A DNA stretch of 64,000 nucleotides from Oceanobacillus bengalensis (GTDB lineage: Bacteria > Bacillota > Bacilli > Bacillales > Amphibacillaceae), in contig NZ_RBZO01000012.1 in assembly GCF_003628445.1 (NCBI RefSeq), forward strand, positions 1 through 64,000, written 5' to 3'. A model generated the notes under the pieces. The model did no database searches and was not told the DNA's origin. It saw nothing but the letters and a program-made list of their open reading frames with translations. Position numbers and translations under genes: made by a program. This document shows positions 18,415 to 27,604 of this stretch, piece by piece. Numbering within the stretch: the first letter of the stretch is position 1; each line of letters begins with the position of its first letter.

Positions 18415-19462
18415 TGCTCTCTACTCCAAAAGAAAAGATAGTCTGTGTTTTATTTACTTCTCCTTCTTCCCGGATGATATTTGGGAATCCTTTATGATGG
18501 AGCGATGCTGGTGAGCCTTGTGTTTCCAGACATAGTCCAAGATATTTCTTCGTTACCCCTTCTGTTAACTCTAAGCCTTCTACCAGGTTATTCGAAGTAT
18601 ACATAACAACACCAGGTTGATTGGTTTTAATGGTTAGTTTTCTGCCACTATTTTCATCTTTGACAATTGCTTTTTCCTCTTTTTCATTAGCAAAGATAAA
18701 GTAGTGGTCATACCCACATCCAGCTACTTGATTTTGGATGAAATCATCATTGAAACCATCTTCTAATCGTCGGCCATTTCTAAAATCAAAAGTAGTTCCC
18801 TGCACATTTAAAAGTTTCCCTGTTGGAATAAGCTCCTCGTCAAGCTCTACAAACTGTTCGCTATCCATCGTAACTTCATGACGATTAATGGTGGATTTTG
18901 TATCTCCACTTAGATTAAAATACGTATGATTTGTCAAAGTAAGTGGAGTCATTTGATCTGTGTATGCAGTATAATTAATTATCAATTGATTTTGGTTATT
19001 CAGTGTGTATGTGACTTCTGCTTCTACATTACCAGGAAAGCCTCCCTCTCCATCGGCACTCTTATGAATTAATTTAACCATTACTTCATCACTCAACGCT
19101 TTAGGCTCAATCTCCCATAAAGCATGGTTAAATCCATTCGCCCCGCCATGCAAGCAGTGCTCATCCTCGTTTGATTCCAGCTGATAGGTTTTTCCATTTA
19201 ATTCAAAAGCAGCTCCTGGAATCCTACCCGCCACTCTTCCAACTATGGCTCCTAAATAACCAGGATTTGTTAGGTATTGCTCCAGGTTTTTATACGCAAG
19301 AACAACATTCTCTGTCTTTCCATCTTTATCGGGAACAAGTATTTCCGTTATAATCCCTCCATAATTTAGCAATGATACCGTCATGCCGTGATCATTCATT
19401 AGTGTTGCCTTTTTCCATACTTGGTCATTGGTTGGTTTTACTTCTTTTATGTCAATTTTCAC
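18404..19462 (-). CDS. galM: Aldose 1-epimerase (mutarotase)
   Basis: A protein of about 352 residues of the GalM family, which interconverts alpha and beta anomers of free sugars so that isomerases get the right form. Visible motifs are GRVAGRIPGA and DEHCLHGGANGFNHALWE (about residues 80-108), the catalytic His in LTNHTYFNLSG (about 178) and the acidic catalytic segment LCLETQGSPASLHH near 305-318. The frame opens at GTG 19477, but AGGAG lies 7 bases before the GTG at 19462, which I take as the start. It sits between araM and the esterase and should act on L-arabinose or xylose. Confidence 0.92.
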   Translation of the reverse strand: MKIDIKEVKPTNDQVWKKATLMNDHGMTVSLLNYGGIITEILVPDKDGKTENVVLAYKNLEQYLTNPGYLGAIVGRVAGRIPGAAFELNGKTYQLESNEDEHCLHGGANGFNHALWEIEPKALSDEVMVKLIHKSADGEGGFPGNVEAEVTYTLNNQNQLIINYTAYTDQMTPLTLTNHTYFNLSGDTKSTINRHEVTMDSEQFVELDEELIPTGKLLNVQGTTFDFRNGRRLEDGFNDDFIQNQVAGCGYDHYFIFANEKEEKAIVKDENSGRKLTIKTNQPGVVMYTSNNLVEGLELTEGVTKKYLGLCLETQGSPASLHHKGFPNIIREEGEVNKTQTIFSFGVESNDE

Positions 19463-19480
19463 TGTTCTTCTCCTCACTGT

Positions 19481-20671
19481 TCAAAGTGGATAGGTAAGGT
19501 CTTTTTCCTTAAATTTGTTGATTAATAATAACCCTGTACATCTGTCTCGTAAATGAAATGCCTCATTGATACTTTGGGCAACAAGCTCATCATCTAGACC
19601 CAATTCTTCCGTAGTTGTAGGTCCACCAGTCTTCTGAATCAGATTTCTAATTTCCTTGGGGCTTGGAATGTTATCCAATATTTCCATGATTGACTGCCAA
19701 TTTCCCCTTATTCTACCTCCATATTCCCCAGTATCGCGAGCGGGTAGATCCTTCAATTTCTGCTTATATAAGTCAACGATAATTGCAGTCGCGACTCCTA
19801 CCTTGGCACCATGTAGTAGTTGCTTCGCGTCTTTTTTCAGTAAATCCATTTCCCAGTAATGCGATAGATGGTGTTCTCCTCCTGATGCTGGTCTTGAAAA
19901 ATCTAGCAGAAGCATAACTAATCCCGATTCAATTAAAGAATGGATTAGAATCGTAACCCCTTCATCATCTGCCTTTGCTATTTTCGATACATTTTGCACA
20001 CAAGCCTCCAATGATTTTCTTGTCATCTCTGCAGCAAATCGATTATAAGGCTCTCCACCAATACACGCTGAAATCTTCCAATCCAACAAGGAGGTATATT
20101 TTGCTAGAATATCACCAAAGCCAGCTGCAGTCATTTCCTGTGGTGCCGCTTTCAATATAGTGATATCAGCAAATACTGCCACAGGGAATGTGGTCTGAAT
20201 GGTTTGTTTTACACCACGAAGGATAAGTGGTGAGCCTTTTGACGTAAAACCGTCTACAGAAGCTGCAGTTGGTACGGAAATGAAAGGAATATTCATTTTA
20301 CTTCCACAGAATCGAGTAATATCGTGAATCGTGCCAGAGCCAACCGCAATGTATATATCTGTTTCTAATGGCGTTTCTACTAATAATTCAACTATCGTTG
20401 CTTCATCCGCAATCACTTGTTGATGACGATTTGCTTTTAGTAAAACAGTCTTTGTCTCCATACCAGCTTCGACCAACATTTTCTCGATTTGTTTTCCAGC
20501 TGCTACGTATGTATTATCATCAACAACTAGAATAATATGTTTATAGTCATTCTCTAGAACAAACGGTAAAATTGCTGCCAAAACACCATTTCCAACTTCA
20601 ATTTTCGGTAGTGTTACATTCTTCACACCAAGTTCTTGTGCTAATTGATAGATTTCATCTGCTATTTCCAT
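19481..20671 (-). CDS. araM: sn-glycerol-1-phosphate dehydrogenase (AraM)
   Basis: A 396-residue NAD-dependent, metal-binding dehydrogenase of the AraM/EgsA family, which reduces dihydroxyacetone phosphate to sn-glycerol 1-phosphate. Motifs seen: the nucleotide site VGSGTIHDITRF (about residues 107-118), PTAASVDGFTS (about 129-139) and the metal-ligand stretch SGGEHHLSHYWEM (about 262-274). Length fits. The Bacillus subtilis orthologue also lies in an arabinose operon, though its product does not act on arabinose. Here it is between the DUF6171 gene and galM. Confidence 0.93.
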   Translation of the reverse strand: MEIADEIYQLAQELGVKNVTLPKIEVGNGVLAAILPFVLENDYKHIILVVDDNTYVAAGKQIEKMLVEAGMETKTVLLKANRHQQVIADEATIVELLVETPLETDIYIAVGSGTIHDITRFCGSKMNIPFISVPTAASVDGFTSKGSPLILRGVKQTIQTTFPVAVFADITILKAAPQEMTAAGFGDILAKYTSLLDWKISACIGGEPYNRFAAEMTRKSLEACVQNVSKIAKADDEGVTILIHSLIESGLVMLLLDFSRPASGGEHHLSHYWEMDLLKKDAKQLLHGAKVGVATAIIVDLYKQKLKDLPARDTGEYGGRIRGNWQSIMEILDNIPSPKEIRNLIQKTGGPTTTEELGLDDELVAQSINEAFHLRDRCTGLLLINKFKEKDLTYPL

Positions 20672-20737
20672 AAAATGACCTCCATTTCAAAAGGAAGCCG
20701 ATAAGATGCTATCCTACCGGCTAGATTGACGTTATAT

Positions 20738-20986
20738 TTACCATTTTTCTTCATCAGGATAAGGACAGGTTTTATAGGCTAACTTTGCCCTGAATTGGAC
20801 AAAGCAGCCACAAAAACCACATGTATTACCATAAAGGAGTGATGGACACTTCTTACATGTTGCAAGTCTTTTATTGTATGTTTCATCATCAACAATGTCG
20901 GTTTCTAATTGTAGTTGCTCATCTATTTGCTTTTGAATATATTCATCCGAGACAATTACTGAACGTGAGCAGCCTTTACAGCTCAT
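20738..20986 (-). CDS. DUF6171 family small cysteine-rich protein
   Basis: A protein of about 82 residues with CxxC pairs near the start (CKGC) and in the second half (CKKCPS, CGFCGC and a final CPYP). This pattern suggests a small zinc ribbon. I place it in DUF6171, a family often found inside pentose-use operons; its function is unknown. AAAGGA lies 8 bases before the ATG at 20986, favouring that codon over the in-frame ATG nine bases upstream. It is sandwiched between the GH43 and araM genes. Confidence 0.8.
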   Translation of the reverse strand: MSCKGCSRSVIVSDEYIQKQIDEQLQLETDIVDDETYNKRLATCKKCPSLLYGNTCGFCGCFVQFRAKLAYKTCPYPDEEKW

Positions 20987-21005
20987 ATTCCTCATCCTTT
21001 ATGTC

Positions 21006-22169
21006 TTATTTTACGGTAACGGTTGCAATGATCTTCTGTTGTGTGAGATCTTTTGTCATCCCTGGGTAACCAACGTATGGATTCCCATTTTCATCCCAGA
21101 AAAGTTGCTGTACGCGTGCATGACGATTATGGTCATATAAGGAGTTCCCTACAATTTCTTTATATGGACGTGCATGGTACACCATTAAATCTGTTATGCC
21201 ATCCTCAGCAATTGTAAAACTATTATGTCCTGGACCATATTCCATCGTTTCCTCGCATGTAGCAAATATAGGTTCCTTCGATTTAGTCCAGGAGGTTGGA
21301 TCTAATAGATTGCTATTTTCGTCAGCGGTTAATAACCCCATTGCATAACGATGATCTGTCGCACTAGCAGAATAAGTGATAAAAACGTTGCCATTTCTCT
21401 TAATAACCGCAGCACCCTCATTTACATAAAACCCTTGTTGTTCCCAAGGCAAATCTGGGGTTGAGAGCACAACTTGATTTGGTTTAATTGTCCATGGATT
21501 TTCCATTTCAGCGATATATAGATTAGAGATGGTATCATTGTCCACTTTTTGTGCCCAAACTAAAAATCGTTTTCCCTTGTTTTCAAAGGTTGTTGCATCT
21601 AATGAAAAGCTTTTGAAATCAGTATTAATCTGCCCTTTTTCCACCCATTCACCTTCCAAGGGATTTTCTGAGCTGCATTCTAAAACATAGGGGCGGATAG
21701 CCCAAACATCATCCCTATCTCCTGCCGCAAAATGGATATACCATTTGCCATTAATAAAATGGAGTTCTGGCGCCCAAATATGTTTAGACATGATTCCTTC
21801 TTCATGTTTTTCCCAAATGACAGTTTCAGCTGCATCTTTTAATCCTTCTATTGTCTTTGATCTTCTAAGAACAATTCGATCATATTCTGGATAAGACCCT
21901 GTAAAATAATAGTACCCATCCATATGTCTATATACATATGGATCTGCCCTTTGCTCAACAAGTGGGTTCGGGTACTCCTTTACTTTGATTCTGCCTTCCA
22001 CTTGATAGGTTCCAGGTGTATCGTATTGCTCAACAGGGGTTTCATCCCACGCTACATCTACATCCACTGTTATTCCATCTTCTATTTCGATTTGTACCTT
22101 GTTCTCCAATTCAGGTCGGTTACCAGCCCACGTTGTAACTTGCAAATGATCCACTGTTTTCACCATCAT
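21006..22169 (-). CDS. GH43 arabinofuranosidase/exo-arabinanase with N-terminal Ig-like domain
   Basis: About 387 residues. The first 65 or so form a bacterial Ig-like (Big_4-type) domain, recognised by the VTTWAGNRP and PVEQYDTPGTYQVEG segments. A GH43 propeller follows, with its base Asp in EQRADPYVYRHMDGYYYFTG, the middle acid in FSLDATTFENKGKRF, and the acid Glu in FYVNEGAAVIKRNG. No signal peptide is present, so it acts in the cytoplasm on arabino-oligosaccharides. GGGGAG lies 7 bases before the ATG at 22169, the chosen start. It directly follows araR on the same transcript. The exact linkage cut cannot be read from sequence. Confidence 0.87.
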   Translation of the reverse strand: MMVKTVDHLQVTTWAGNRPELENKVQIEIEDGITVDVDVAWDETPVEQYDTPGTYQVEGRIKVKEYPNPLVEQRADPYVYRHMDGYYYFTGSYPEYDRIVLRRSKTIEGLKDAAETVIWEKHEEGIMSKHIWAPELHFINGKWYIHFAAGDRDDVWAIRPYVLECSSENPLEGEWVEKGQINTDFKSFSLDATTFENKGKRFLVWAQKVDNDTISNLYIAEMENPWTIKPNQVVLSTPDLPWEQQGFYVNEGAAVIKRNGNVFITYSASATDHRYAMGLLTADENSNLLDPTSWTKSKEPIFATCEETMEYGPGHNSFTIAEDGITDLMVYHARPYKEIVGNSLYDHNRHARVQQLFWDENGNPYVGYPGMTKDLTQQKIIATVTVK

Positions 22170-22209
22170 ATGTAATCTCCCCTGCATGTATATTTTTAAA
22201 ATAAGACAT

Positions 22210-23322
22210 TCAAACTAATTCCCTAATATCCTTCGTCGAGTTTCTTACAACAAGTTGTGGTTCATATACAATTGATGATACTTTTTCATCAGGTTGTAAA
22301 CCATGCTTGATATCTAATAAATTCAACATCATTTTTGCAGCTGTTTCGCCCATTTCACTCTGTGGATGTCTGACAGTCGTTAACTTCACCTCAGAAACTC
22401 TGGACAGAACAGAATCATCAAACCCTATTAATGAAATATCCTCTGGTACTTTAACATTTTTCTCTCGCAATACATCCAACAATATCATGGCAAGCTCATC
22501 ATTGTAACAGACAATGGCTGTTGGTCTATCCTCACCTGTCTGGGACAGTATTTCTTCCAATTCCTCCCGCGGTTTGGTCATTTTTTCCTCGGTATGATAG
22601 GTTATAATATTGCTTGGCTTAATTTGCACTTGATTTTTTCTATGGGCTTTTAAATAACCCTTCATCCGTCTAGTTCCTTGTATATCATCTGTTTTGAAAA
22701 AGCCCAAAATATTATGATGTCCTTGTTCTATCAGATGTTCTGTTTGTAGAAATCCACCCTTCTCATCATCAATTGTGATACTGAGTGGTTCCAGCTCATC
22801 ATAATAAGCATTAATCATGATGTATGGAATATTTAACTTTTCCAGGTTTAAATAATAATTAATATTTGGATTAGACATGGCACTTTGGGTCGGTTCAATA
22901 ATGACACCATCTATATGGTGCGTCAGTAATTTCTCTAAAATTTGCTTTTCATTTCCATGATTATTATCTGTGCTAAATAGACTCACATGATAATCATTTT
23001 TACTTAAATGAGATTCAGCCCCTCTAATTATGGAAGGGAAAATATAATCAGAGATGTGCGTTGTAATGATTGCAATGTTCTTTTGATTCGCTTTAGAAGC
23101 GTCCATCTCTGTTCTTTCCGCACAATACGTTCCAGCTCCCTGTTTACGGTATAACCACCCTTGATTAACAAGGTCTCCAATGGCTAGTCTAACCGTATGA
23201 CGACTCACATTAAACCGTTCCATTAACTCACTTTCCGAACTAATTTTTTGATTTGGTACATAAGTTCCATCTAATATTTTTGACTTGATAAATTCTCGGA
23301 CAATACTATGCTTTGTCTTCAT
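22210..23322 (-). CDS. araR: Arabinose-responsive repressor AraR
   Basis: A 370-residue chimeric regulator: an N-terminal GntR-type winged helix (SSESELMERFNVSRHTVRLA, about residues 23-42) joined to a LacI/PBP1-type sugar-binding domain (from about residue 80, ending PQLVVRNSTK). This architecture and the sequence match Bacillus AraR, which binds paired operators and releases them when L-arabinose binds. A near-perfect palindromic box lies upstream at 23349-23368, so it represses itself. It heads an operon with GH43, DUF6171, araM, galM and the esterase. Confidence 0.95.
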   Translation of the reverse strand: MKTKHSIVREFIKSKILDGTYVPNQKISSESELMERFNVSRHTVRLAIGDLVNQGWLYRKQGAGTYCAERTEMDASKANQKNIAIITTHISDYIFPSIIRGAESHLSKNDYHVSLFSTDNNHGNEKQILEKLLTHHIDGVIIEPTQSAMSNPNINYYLNLEKLNIPYIMINAYYDELEPLSITIDDEKGGFLQTEHLIEQGHHNILGFFKTDDIQGTRRMKGYLKAHRKNQVQIKPSNIITYHTEEKMTKPREELEEILSQTGEDRPTAIVCYNDELAMILLDVLREKNVKVPEDISLIGFDDSVLSRVSEVKLTTVRHPQSEMGETAAKMMLNLLDIKHGLQPDEKVSSIVYEPQLVVRNSTKDIRELV

Positions 23323-23348
23323 ATTACACCTCTGTTCTCATTCACGTC

Positions 23349-23368
23349 TTACTTGTTCGTATAAGTAA
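23349..23368. promoter_or_regulatory. Single AraR-like operator in the araR leader
   Basis: TTACTTGTTCGTATAAGTAA has 6-bp matching outer arms (TTACTT/AAGTAA). It resembles the Bacillus AraR box ATTTGTACGTACAAAT. No second box lies 42 bp away, unlike the other three promoters. Confidence 0.7.
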
Positions 23369-23486
23369 CATTATAACAGTTTTTCTACCAATACATACAT
23401 TGAAAAATCCATAGAGAAGAAATCGGGATTATAAAGGGAATAAACGTAAAAATAACATTATTCGCTCGACTGAATATTCCCCTCCA

Positions 23487-25397
23487 TTACACTTCATTAA
23501 TCCAGACTAACATTTCCCCAGGAGAACGATTGCACCAAGCATAGTACGGTATTGCTTTTATTTCCACTAGAATCTGCTCATCATCATTCGATGCGTATAG
23601 ATTGTCTTCCCACGCATTAGGGTCAATTCTTACCGCATCTCCTTTTATCGTGACAACACCTTCCAATAAGTCTTTGTCAAAAGTCACATCAAATCTACTT
23701 GCTTTAGGCAGGTAGATATTAGAAAGGTTCTTCCCGTTGTCCACTTCTTCTAAACAGTACACTACAGGCCCTCTTTGCAAGGCAACTTTTCCAGCATTTA
23801 CCCTTACACTAGGATGGGATTTCATACGTCTTACAGGCATTGGGAAAAGCAATTCAATGTGATCACCTTTTTCCCATGTGCGCTGGATATACGCATAACC
23901 ATCCTTCGAAACAATACCGACATGGATTCTTTCACCATTTACCCATAGTTCTGGCTGTTTACACCAACCTGGAATACGTAATGCAATGGTAAAGGAATCT
24001 GCTGTTTCCGGGTTAATGGATAAAGTAACCTTTTCATCCCAAGGATATTCTGTCGTTTGAATAATATTCACCATTTGCCCATTTAATTCTACATCTGTCT
24101 GATTTCCAGCATATAAGTGTACAAATAGTTGATTATCGTCCTTGGAATACATGTAATGACCAATAGAACTGATTAACCTTGCAAGGTTAGGAGGGCAGCA
24201 AGCACAGGTAAACCATGGTTGTCTCACTGGTTTCACATGTCGTTTATCATGTCTCGTGCACGCTTTTGGCCAGACCTCTAATGGATTCACATAGAAAAAC
24301 TTCTTCCCATCTAAATCCATCCCACTAATGGTTCCGTTATAAAGTGCCCTTTCCATCACATCTGCATATTTGCTATTAGTCTCTAAGTCTAACATCCGCT
24401 TCGCCCAAAAAACTAATGCTATTGATGCACATGTTTCGGTATAGGCGGTATCATTAGGCAAATCATAATCAAAGGAAAAAGCTTCCCCAAATTCGCTGGA
24501 CCCAACTCCAGCAGTGATGTACATTTGCTTTTTGGTTAGATTATCCCACAGTCTTTCGCATGCCTTTCTCAGAGAATCATCATTTGTCTTTAATGCAAGG
24601 TCCGCCATCGCTGCGTACATATAAATTGCTCTTACCGAATGTCCAACAGCCTTTTCCTGGTCTCTAACAGGTTCATGTGCTTGGTGGTATTCATAACCAT
24701 GGTGGTAAAAGAATGGGTTTGTATCGCCCCGTTTTTCCCTTTCCATATCAAAATAATGCGGATTTTGTCCACGCTGATCAATGAAATATTTACTTAATTC
24801 TAAGTACCTTTCATTTCCAGTAACATCAAATAGTTTAACTAAGGCTAATTCAATTTCTTGATGTCCAGGATAGCCACGGATTTTCCCTTCTTCGTTTCCA
24901 AATACAGTGTCGATATAATCTGTATAGTTACACATAATGTCAAGAAATTTACGTTTTCCAGTGACTTGATAATAAGCAACAGCAGCTTCGATTAAATGAC
25001 CAGCACAATACAATTCATGATTGTCACGAACATTTGTCCAGCGCTGTTCAGGTGCTTTAATTGTGTAGTAAGTATTTAGATAACCATCTTCCTGCTGTGC
25101 TCTACCTAATAAATCAATCAGTTCATCTGCCGTTTCTTCTAGTGCTTGGTCTGGGTGATTTTCCAAGCTAAAGGCAACTGCCTCTAACCATTTTGCAACA
25201 TCGCTATCCTGGAAAACCATTCCATAAAATTCACCCCGAGCTTCCCCTGCTGCAATTTTTAAGTTCTCAATCGCATGACTTGGTTCCGTATCTGGTAAGC
25301 GGTCGTTCAGTGCATTCCATTGATAAGGGATAACCTCTTTCCTCACAACTTCCATGTATTTATTCCAGAATCTATCCTTCATTTGAACCTTAATCAT
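23487..25397 (-). CDS. GH127 beta-L-arabinofuranosidase
   Basis: A 636-residue cytoplasmic glycoside hydrolase of family 127 (formerly DUF1680), which cuts beta-L-arabinofuranosyl linkages. The fold is an (alpha/alpha) barrel followed by beta sandwiches. The cysteine cluster in FTCACCPPNLARL (about residues 396-408) supplies the nucleophilic Cys and zinc ligands, as in Bifidobacterium HypBA1; EFGEAFSFDYDLPNDT and YTETCAS also fit. Length is normal. It is separated from the GH51 upstream by a 700-base repeat region and ends before the araR promoter, so it may have its own promoter; I see no AraR pair for it. Confidence 0.92.
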   Translation of the reverse strand: MIKVQMKDRFWNKYMEVVRKEVIPYQWNALNDRLPDTEPSHAIENLKIAAGEARGEFYGMVFQDSDVAKWLEAVAFSLENHPDQALEETADELIDLLGRAQQEDGYLNTYYTIKAPEQRWTNVRDNHELYCAGHLIEAAVAYYQVTGKRKFLDIMCNYTDYIDTVFGNEEGKIRGYPGHQEIELALVKLFDVTGNERYLELSKYFIDQRGQNPHYFDMEREKRGDTNPFFYHHGYEYHQAHEPVRDQEKAVGHSVRAIYMYAAMADLALKTNDDSLRKACERLWDNLTKKQMYITAGVGSSEFGEAFSFDYDLPNDTAYTETCASIALVFWAKRMLDLETNSKYADVMERALYNGTISGMDLDGKKFFYVNPLEVWPKACTRHDKRHVKPVRQPWFTCACCPPNLARLISSIGHYMYSKDDNQLFVHLYAGNQTDVELNGQMVNIIQTTEYPWDEKVTLSINPETADSFTIALRIPGWCKQPELWVNGERIHVGIVSKDGYAYIQRTWEKGDHIELLFPMPVRRMKSHPSVRVNAGKVALQRGPVVYCLEEVDNGKNLSNIYLPKASRFDVTFDKDLLEGVVTIKGDAVRIDPNAWEDNLYASNDDEQILVEIKAIPYYAWCNRSPGEMLVWINEV

Positions 25398-25615
25398 CTC
25401 ATCACCCCTTAAGTTTCATTGCTTTTAAAGATGAGGCTGGGACAAAACTAAAACCTTCCAATCAAAAGGCGAATATTATAGCATAGGAAGCTCATAATAT
25501 TAACTTTTTACAATTGAATGTTAATTCGCAGTTGATATAAAGTGTTGATTTCTTTAATTCAAAATAGTGAAGCTCTCGCTCACACTTATTAATGTTAGGA
25601 GCTGTCAATCGCTCC

Positions 25616-25729
25616 GGCAGAATACTTCGCTTTCCGTGGGCACGGCCTCAGCCCTCCTCGCGAGCAAAGACCGCTCACTGCGGGGTCTTCGGACACGTGC
25701 TGTTCCCACAGGAGTCTTCGCATTCTGCC
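25616..25729. repeat. Interspersed repeat, element A, copy 2
   Basis: The core 25629-25716 matches 9491-9571. Its arms GGCAGAAT (25616-25623) and ATTCTGCC (25722-25729) are complementary but differ from the arms of copy 1. Confidence 0.75.
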
Positions 25730-25847
25730 TCCGCTATGTTAAGTGCTCTAGATTTTATTAAAGCTATTGAACATAAAATCACGTTTTGGGCAGTTCTACC
25801 TCACAAAAATAGCATTTTTTAGTGGAAATCAAGTAGAGCAGGAGCTT

Positions 25848-25970
25848 AGTGGAGGAAACACACGGAGACTCCTACGGGAGGATAGGCCTAGGTGAGACTA
25901 CGTAGTGCGTTAGCACGAAGGAGGCTCACCAGCCGCCCGTGGAAAGCGAAGTGTGTTTCCGGAACGACGT
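25848..25970. repeat. Interspersed repeat, element B, copy 2 (long form)
   Basis: Arms GGAAACACAC (25854-25863) and GTGTGTTTCC (25951-25960) are perfectly complementary. Inside, GGTGAG...CTCACC forms another stem that is missing from copy 1 at 9661-9733. Confidence 0.75.
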
Positions 25971-26015
25971 GTTTTACACAATACTGAATTAAATAGATCC
26001 GAAGTTTATACAAAG

Positions 26016-26044
26016 TCCTCCATTAATTTGAATTTAATGGAGGA
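26016..26044 (-). terminator. Hairpin after the GH51 gene
   Basis: TCCTCCATTAA and TTAATGGAGGA make an 11-bp stem about 70 bases beyond the GH51 stop. The minus-strand tail CTTTGTATAA is only weakly U-rich. Confidence 0.45.
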
Positions 26045-26114
26045 TTTAAACTTATAGCTTGGACTTTTCTTTACTAAATTTCTTTTGTCCCATCCTCATT
26101 ACATTTATAAACGA

Positions 26115-27593
26115 TTATTTGATTGACAATACAACAACAGACTTAGAAGGTAATTCGATATCTAGTCTATTCCCTTCTTTCGTGAATCCAGTAAAAGTTT
26201 TAGGAGTTACATTTTCTGGTTCTTCAAATGTATTTATTGCATTCATTTCATTTGCAGTTAAGATTCGTCCAGTTACTTCAGATACATCAAGTCCTCGTAA
26301 ATCTAAGTCAAGGCTAGCTGTTTTTGCTTTATCAAGATTACATAAGCTAATGTTTACTGTACCGTCTTTTGCCTTTGAAGCAGAAACGCTTACTTGTGGG
26401 AATGTGAAACCATTTTCATTGATTGTATCTACATGAAAATCTAATGCAATTCTATCTGCATCCTGATGGACTTTGTACATTTCAAATACATGGTACGTTG
26501 GAGTTAAAATCATTTTATCGTTTTCAGTAAGAATCATTGCTTGAATGACGTTAATCATTTGAGCAATATTTGTCATTTGCACACGATCACTGTGCTCATG
26601 AAAAATATTAAAGTGAACGCCAGCAATCACTGCATCCCTTATCGTATTTTGTTGATACAGGAATCCTGGATTCGTTCCTGGCTCTACATCATACCAAGCA
26701 CCCCATTCATCAATAATCATGCCGATGCGTTTTTCAGGATCATATTTATCCATAATTGTGCTATGTTTCGTTATCAATTCATTCATATACATCGTTTGCT
26801 GCATCGTTTCATCCCATTCTACTTCTGTAAAGTTGACTGCTTGTCCCTTATTCCAGAAGCCACCTGGATGTACATAATAATGTAAACTCAACCCATCCAT
26901 TAAATGATGTGCCTCACGCATTAACACTTCTGTCCAGTGGTAATCATCAACGTTCGCACCACCGGCTATACGGTAAATTTGATTATCCCCATAGTTTCTT
27001 ACATAGGTTTGATAACGACGGTACAGGTCAGCATAGTATTCAGGGCGCATGTTACCACCACATCCCCAGTTTTCATTACCTACACCAAAATATTTCAGTT
27101 TCCAGGGTTCTTCTCTCCCATTTTCACGTCTCCAATTCGCCATTGGCGACTCTCCGTCAAATGTCATATACTCAACCCATTCTGACATCTCCTGGACCGT
27201 ACCACTTCCAACATTTCCATTAATATATGGCTCAGCACCCAACATGTCACAAAGCATCATAAATTCATGTGTTCCGAAGTGATTATTCTCAACAACACCG
27301 CCCCAATGTGTGTTAACCATCCGCTTACGACCTTCACGTGGTCCGATGCCATCTTTCCAGTGGTATTCATCAGCAAAACAGCCACCAGGCCAGCGAAGCA
27401 CTGGAATATCCAATTTTTTAAGAGCTTCTAATACATCATTTCGAATTCCGTTTGTATTTGGAATGGAGGAGTCTTCCCCAACCCATAACCCTTCATAAAT
27501 TCCACGACCTAAATGTTCTGCAAAATGACCATAGATATTTTTGTTAATTTTTCCTTTTACAATATCTGTATTAATCGTAATTTTATTTGACAT
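26115..27593 (-). CDS. GH51 alpha-L-arabinofuranosidase (Abf2-like)
   Basis: A 492-residue retaining arabinofuranosidase that removes arabinose side groups or chain ends. N-terminal barrel motifs include [14 protein letters not shown] (about residues 21-34) and [16 protein letters not shown]. The acid/base Glu is in [10 protein letters not shown] (about 174) and the nucleophile Glu in [11 protein letters not shown] (about 295). A C-terminal beta domain ends in [10 protein letters not shown]. It has no signal peptide. It is one of two diverged GH51 enzymes here, the other at 28954-30480; this one is of the type Geobacillus calls Abf2. It follows GH27 in the same operon by 11 bases. Confidence 0.94.
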   Translation of the reverse strand: MSNKITINTDIVKGKINKNIYGHFAEHLGRGIYEGLWVGEDSSIPNTNGIRNDVLEALKKLDIPVLRWPGGCFADEYHWKDGIGPREGRKRMVNTHWGGVVENNHFGTHEFMMLCDMLGAEPYINGNVGSGTVQEMSEWVEYMTFDGESPMANWRRENGREEPWKLKYFGVGNENWGCGGNMRPEYYADLYRRYQTYVRNYGDNQIYRIAGGANVDDYHWTEVLMREAHHLMDGLSLHYYVHPGGFWNKGQAVNFTEVEWDETMQQTMYMNELITKHSTIMDKYDPEKRIGMIIDEWGAWYDVEPGTNPGFLYQQNTIRDAVIAGVHFNIFHEHSDRVQMTNIAQMINVIQAMILTENDKMILTPTYHVFEMYKVHQDADRIALDFHVDTINENGFTFPQVSVSASKAKDGTVNISLCNLDKAKTASLDLDLRGLDVSEVTGRILTANEMNAINTFEEPENVTPKTFTGFTKEGNRLDIELPSKSVVVLSIK

Positions 27594-27604
27594 TTTGACA
27601 CCTC

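Larger units (their letters stand above)
25431..26099. repeat. 669-bp segment bounded by 17-bp inverted repeats
   Basis: ATGAGGCTGGGACAAAA (25431-25447) and TTTTGTCCCATCCTCAT (26083-26099) are inverted copies with 16 of 17 positions matching. The segment carries elements A and B of the interspersed repeat. No transposase frame is present. Confidence 0.6.
25398..26114. other. Gene-free repeat block between two arabinan genes
   Basis: About 700 bases without a gene. It holds a segment bounded by 17-bp inverted repeats, elements A and B, and one hairpin, all listed separately. Confidence 0.8.
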
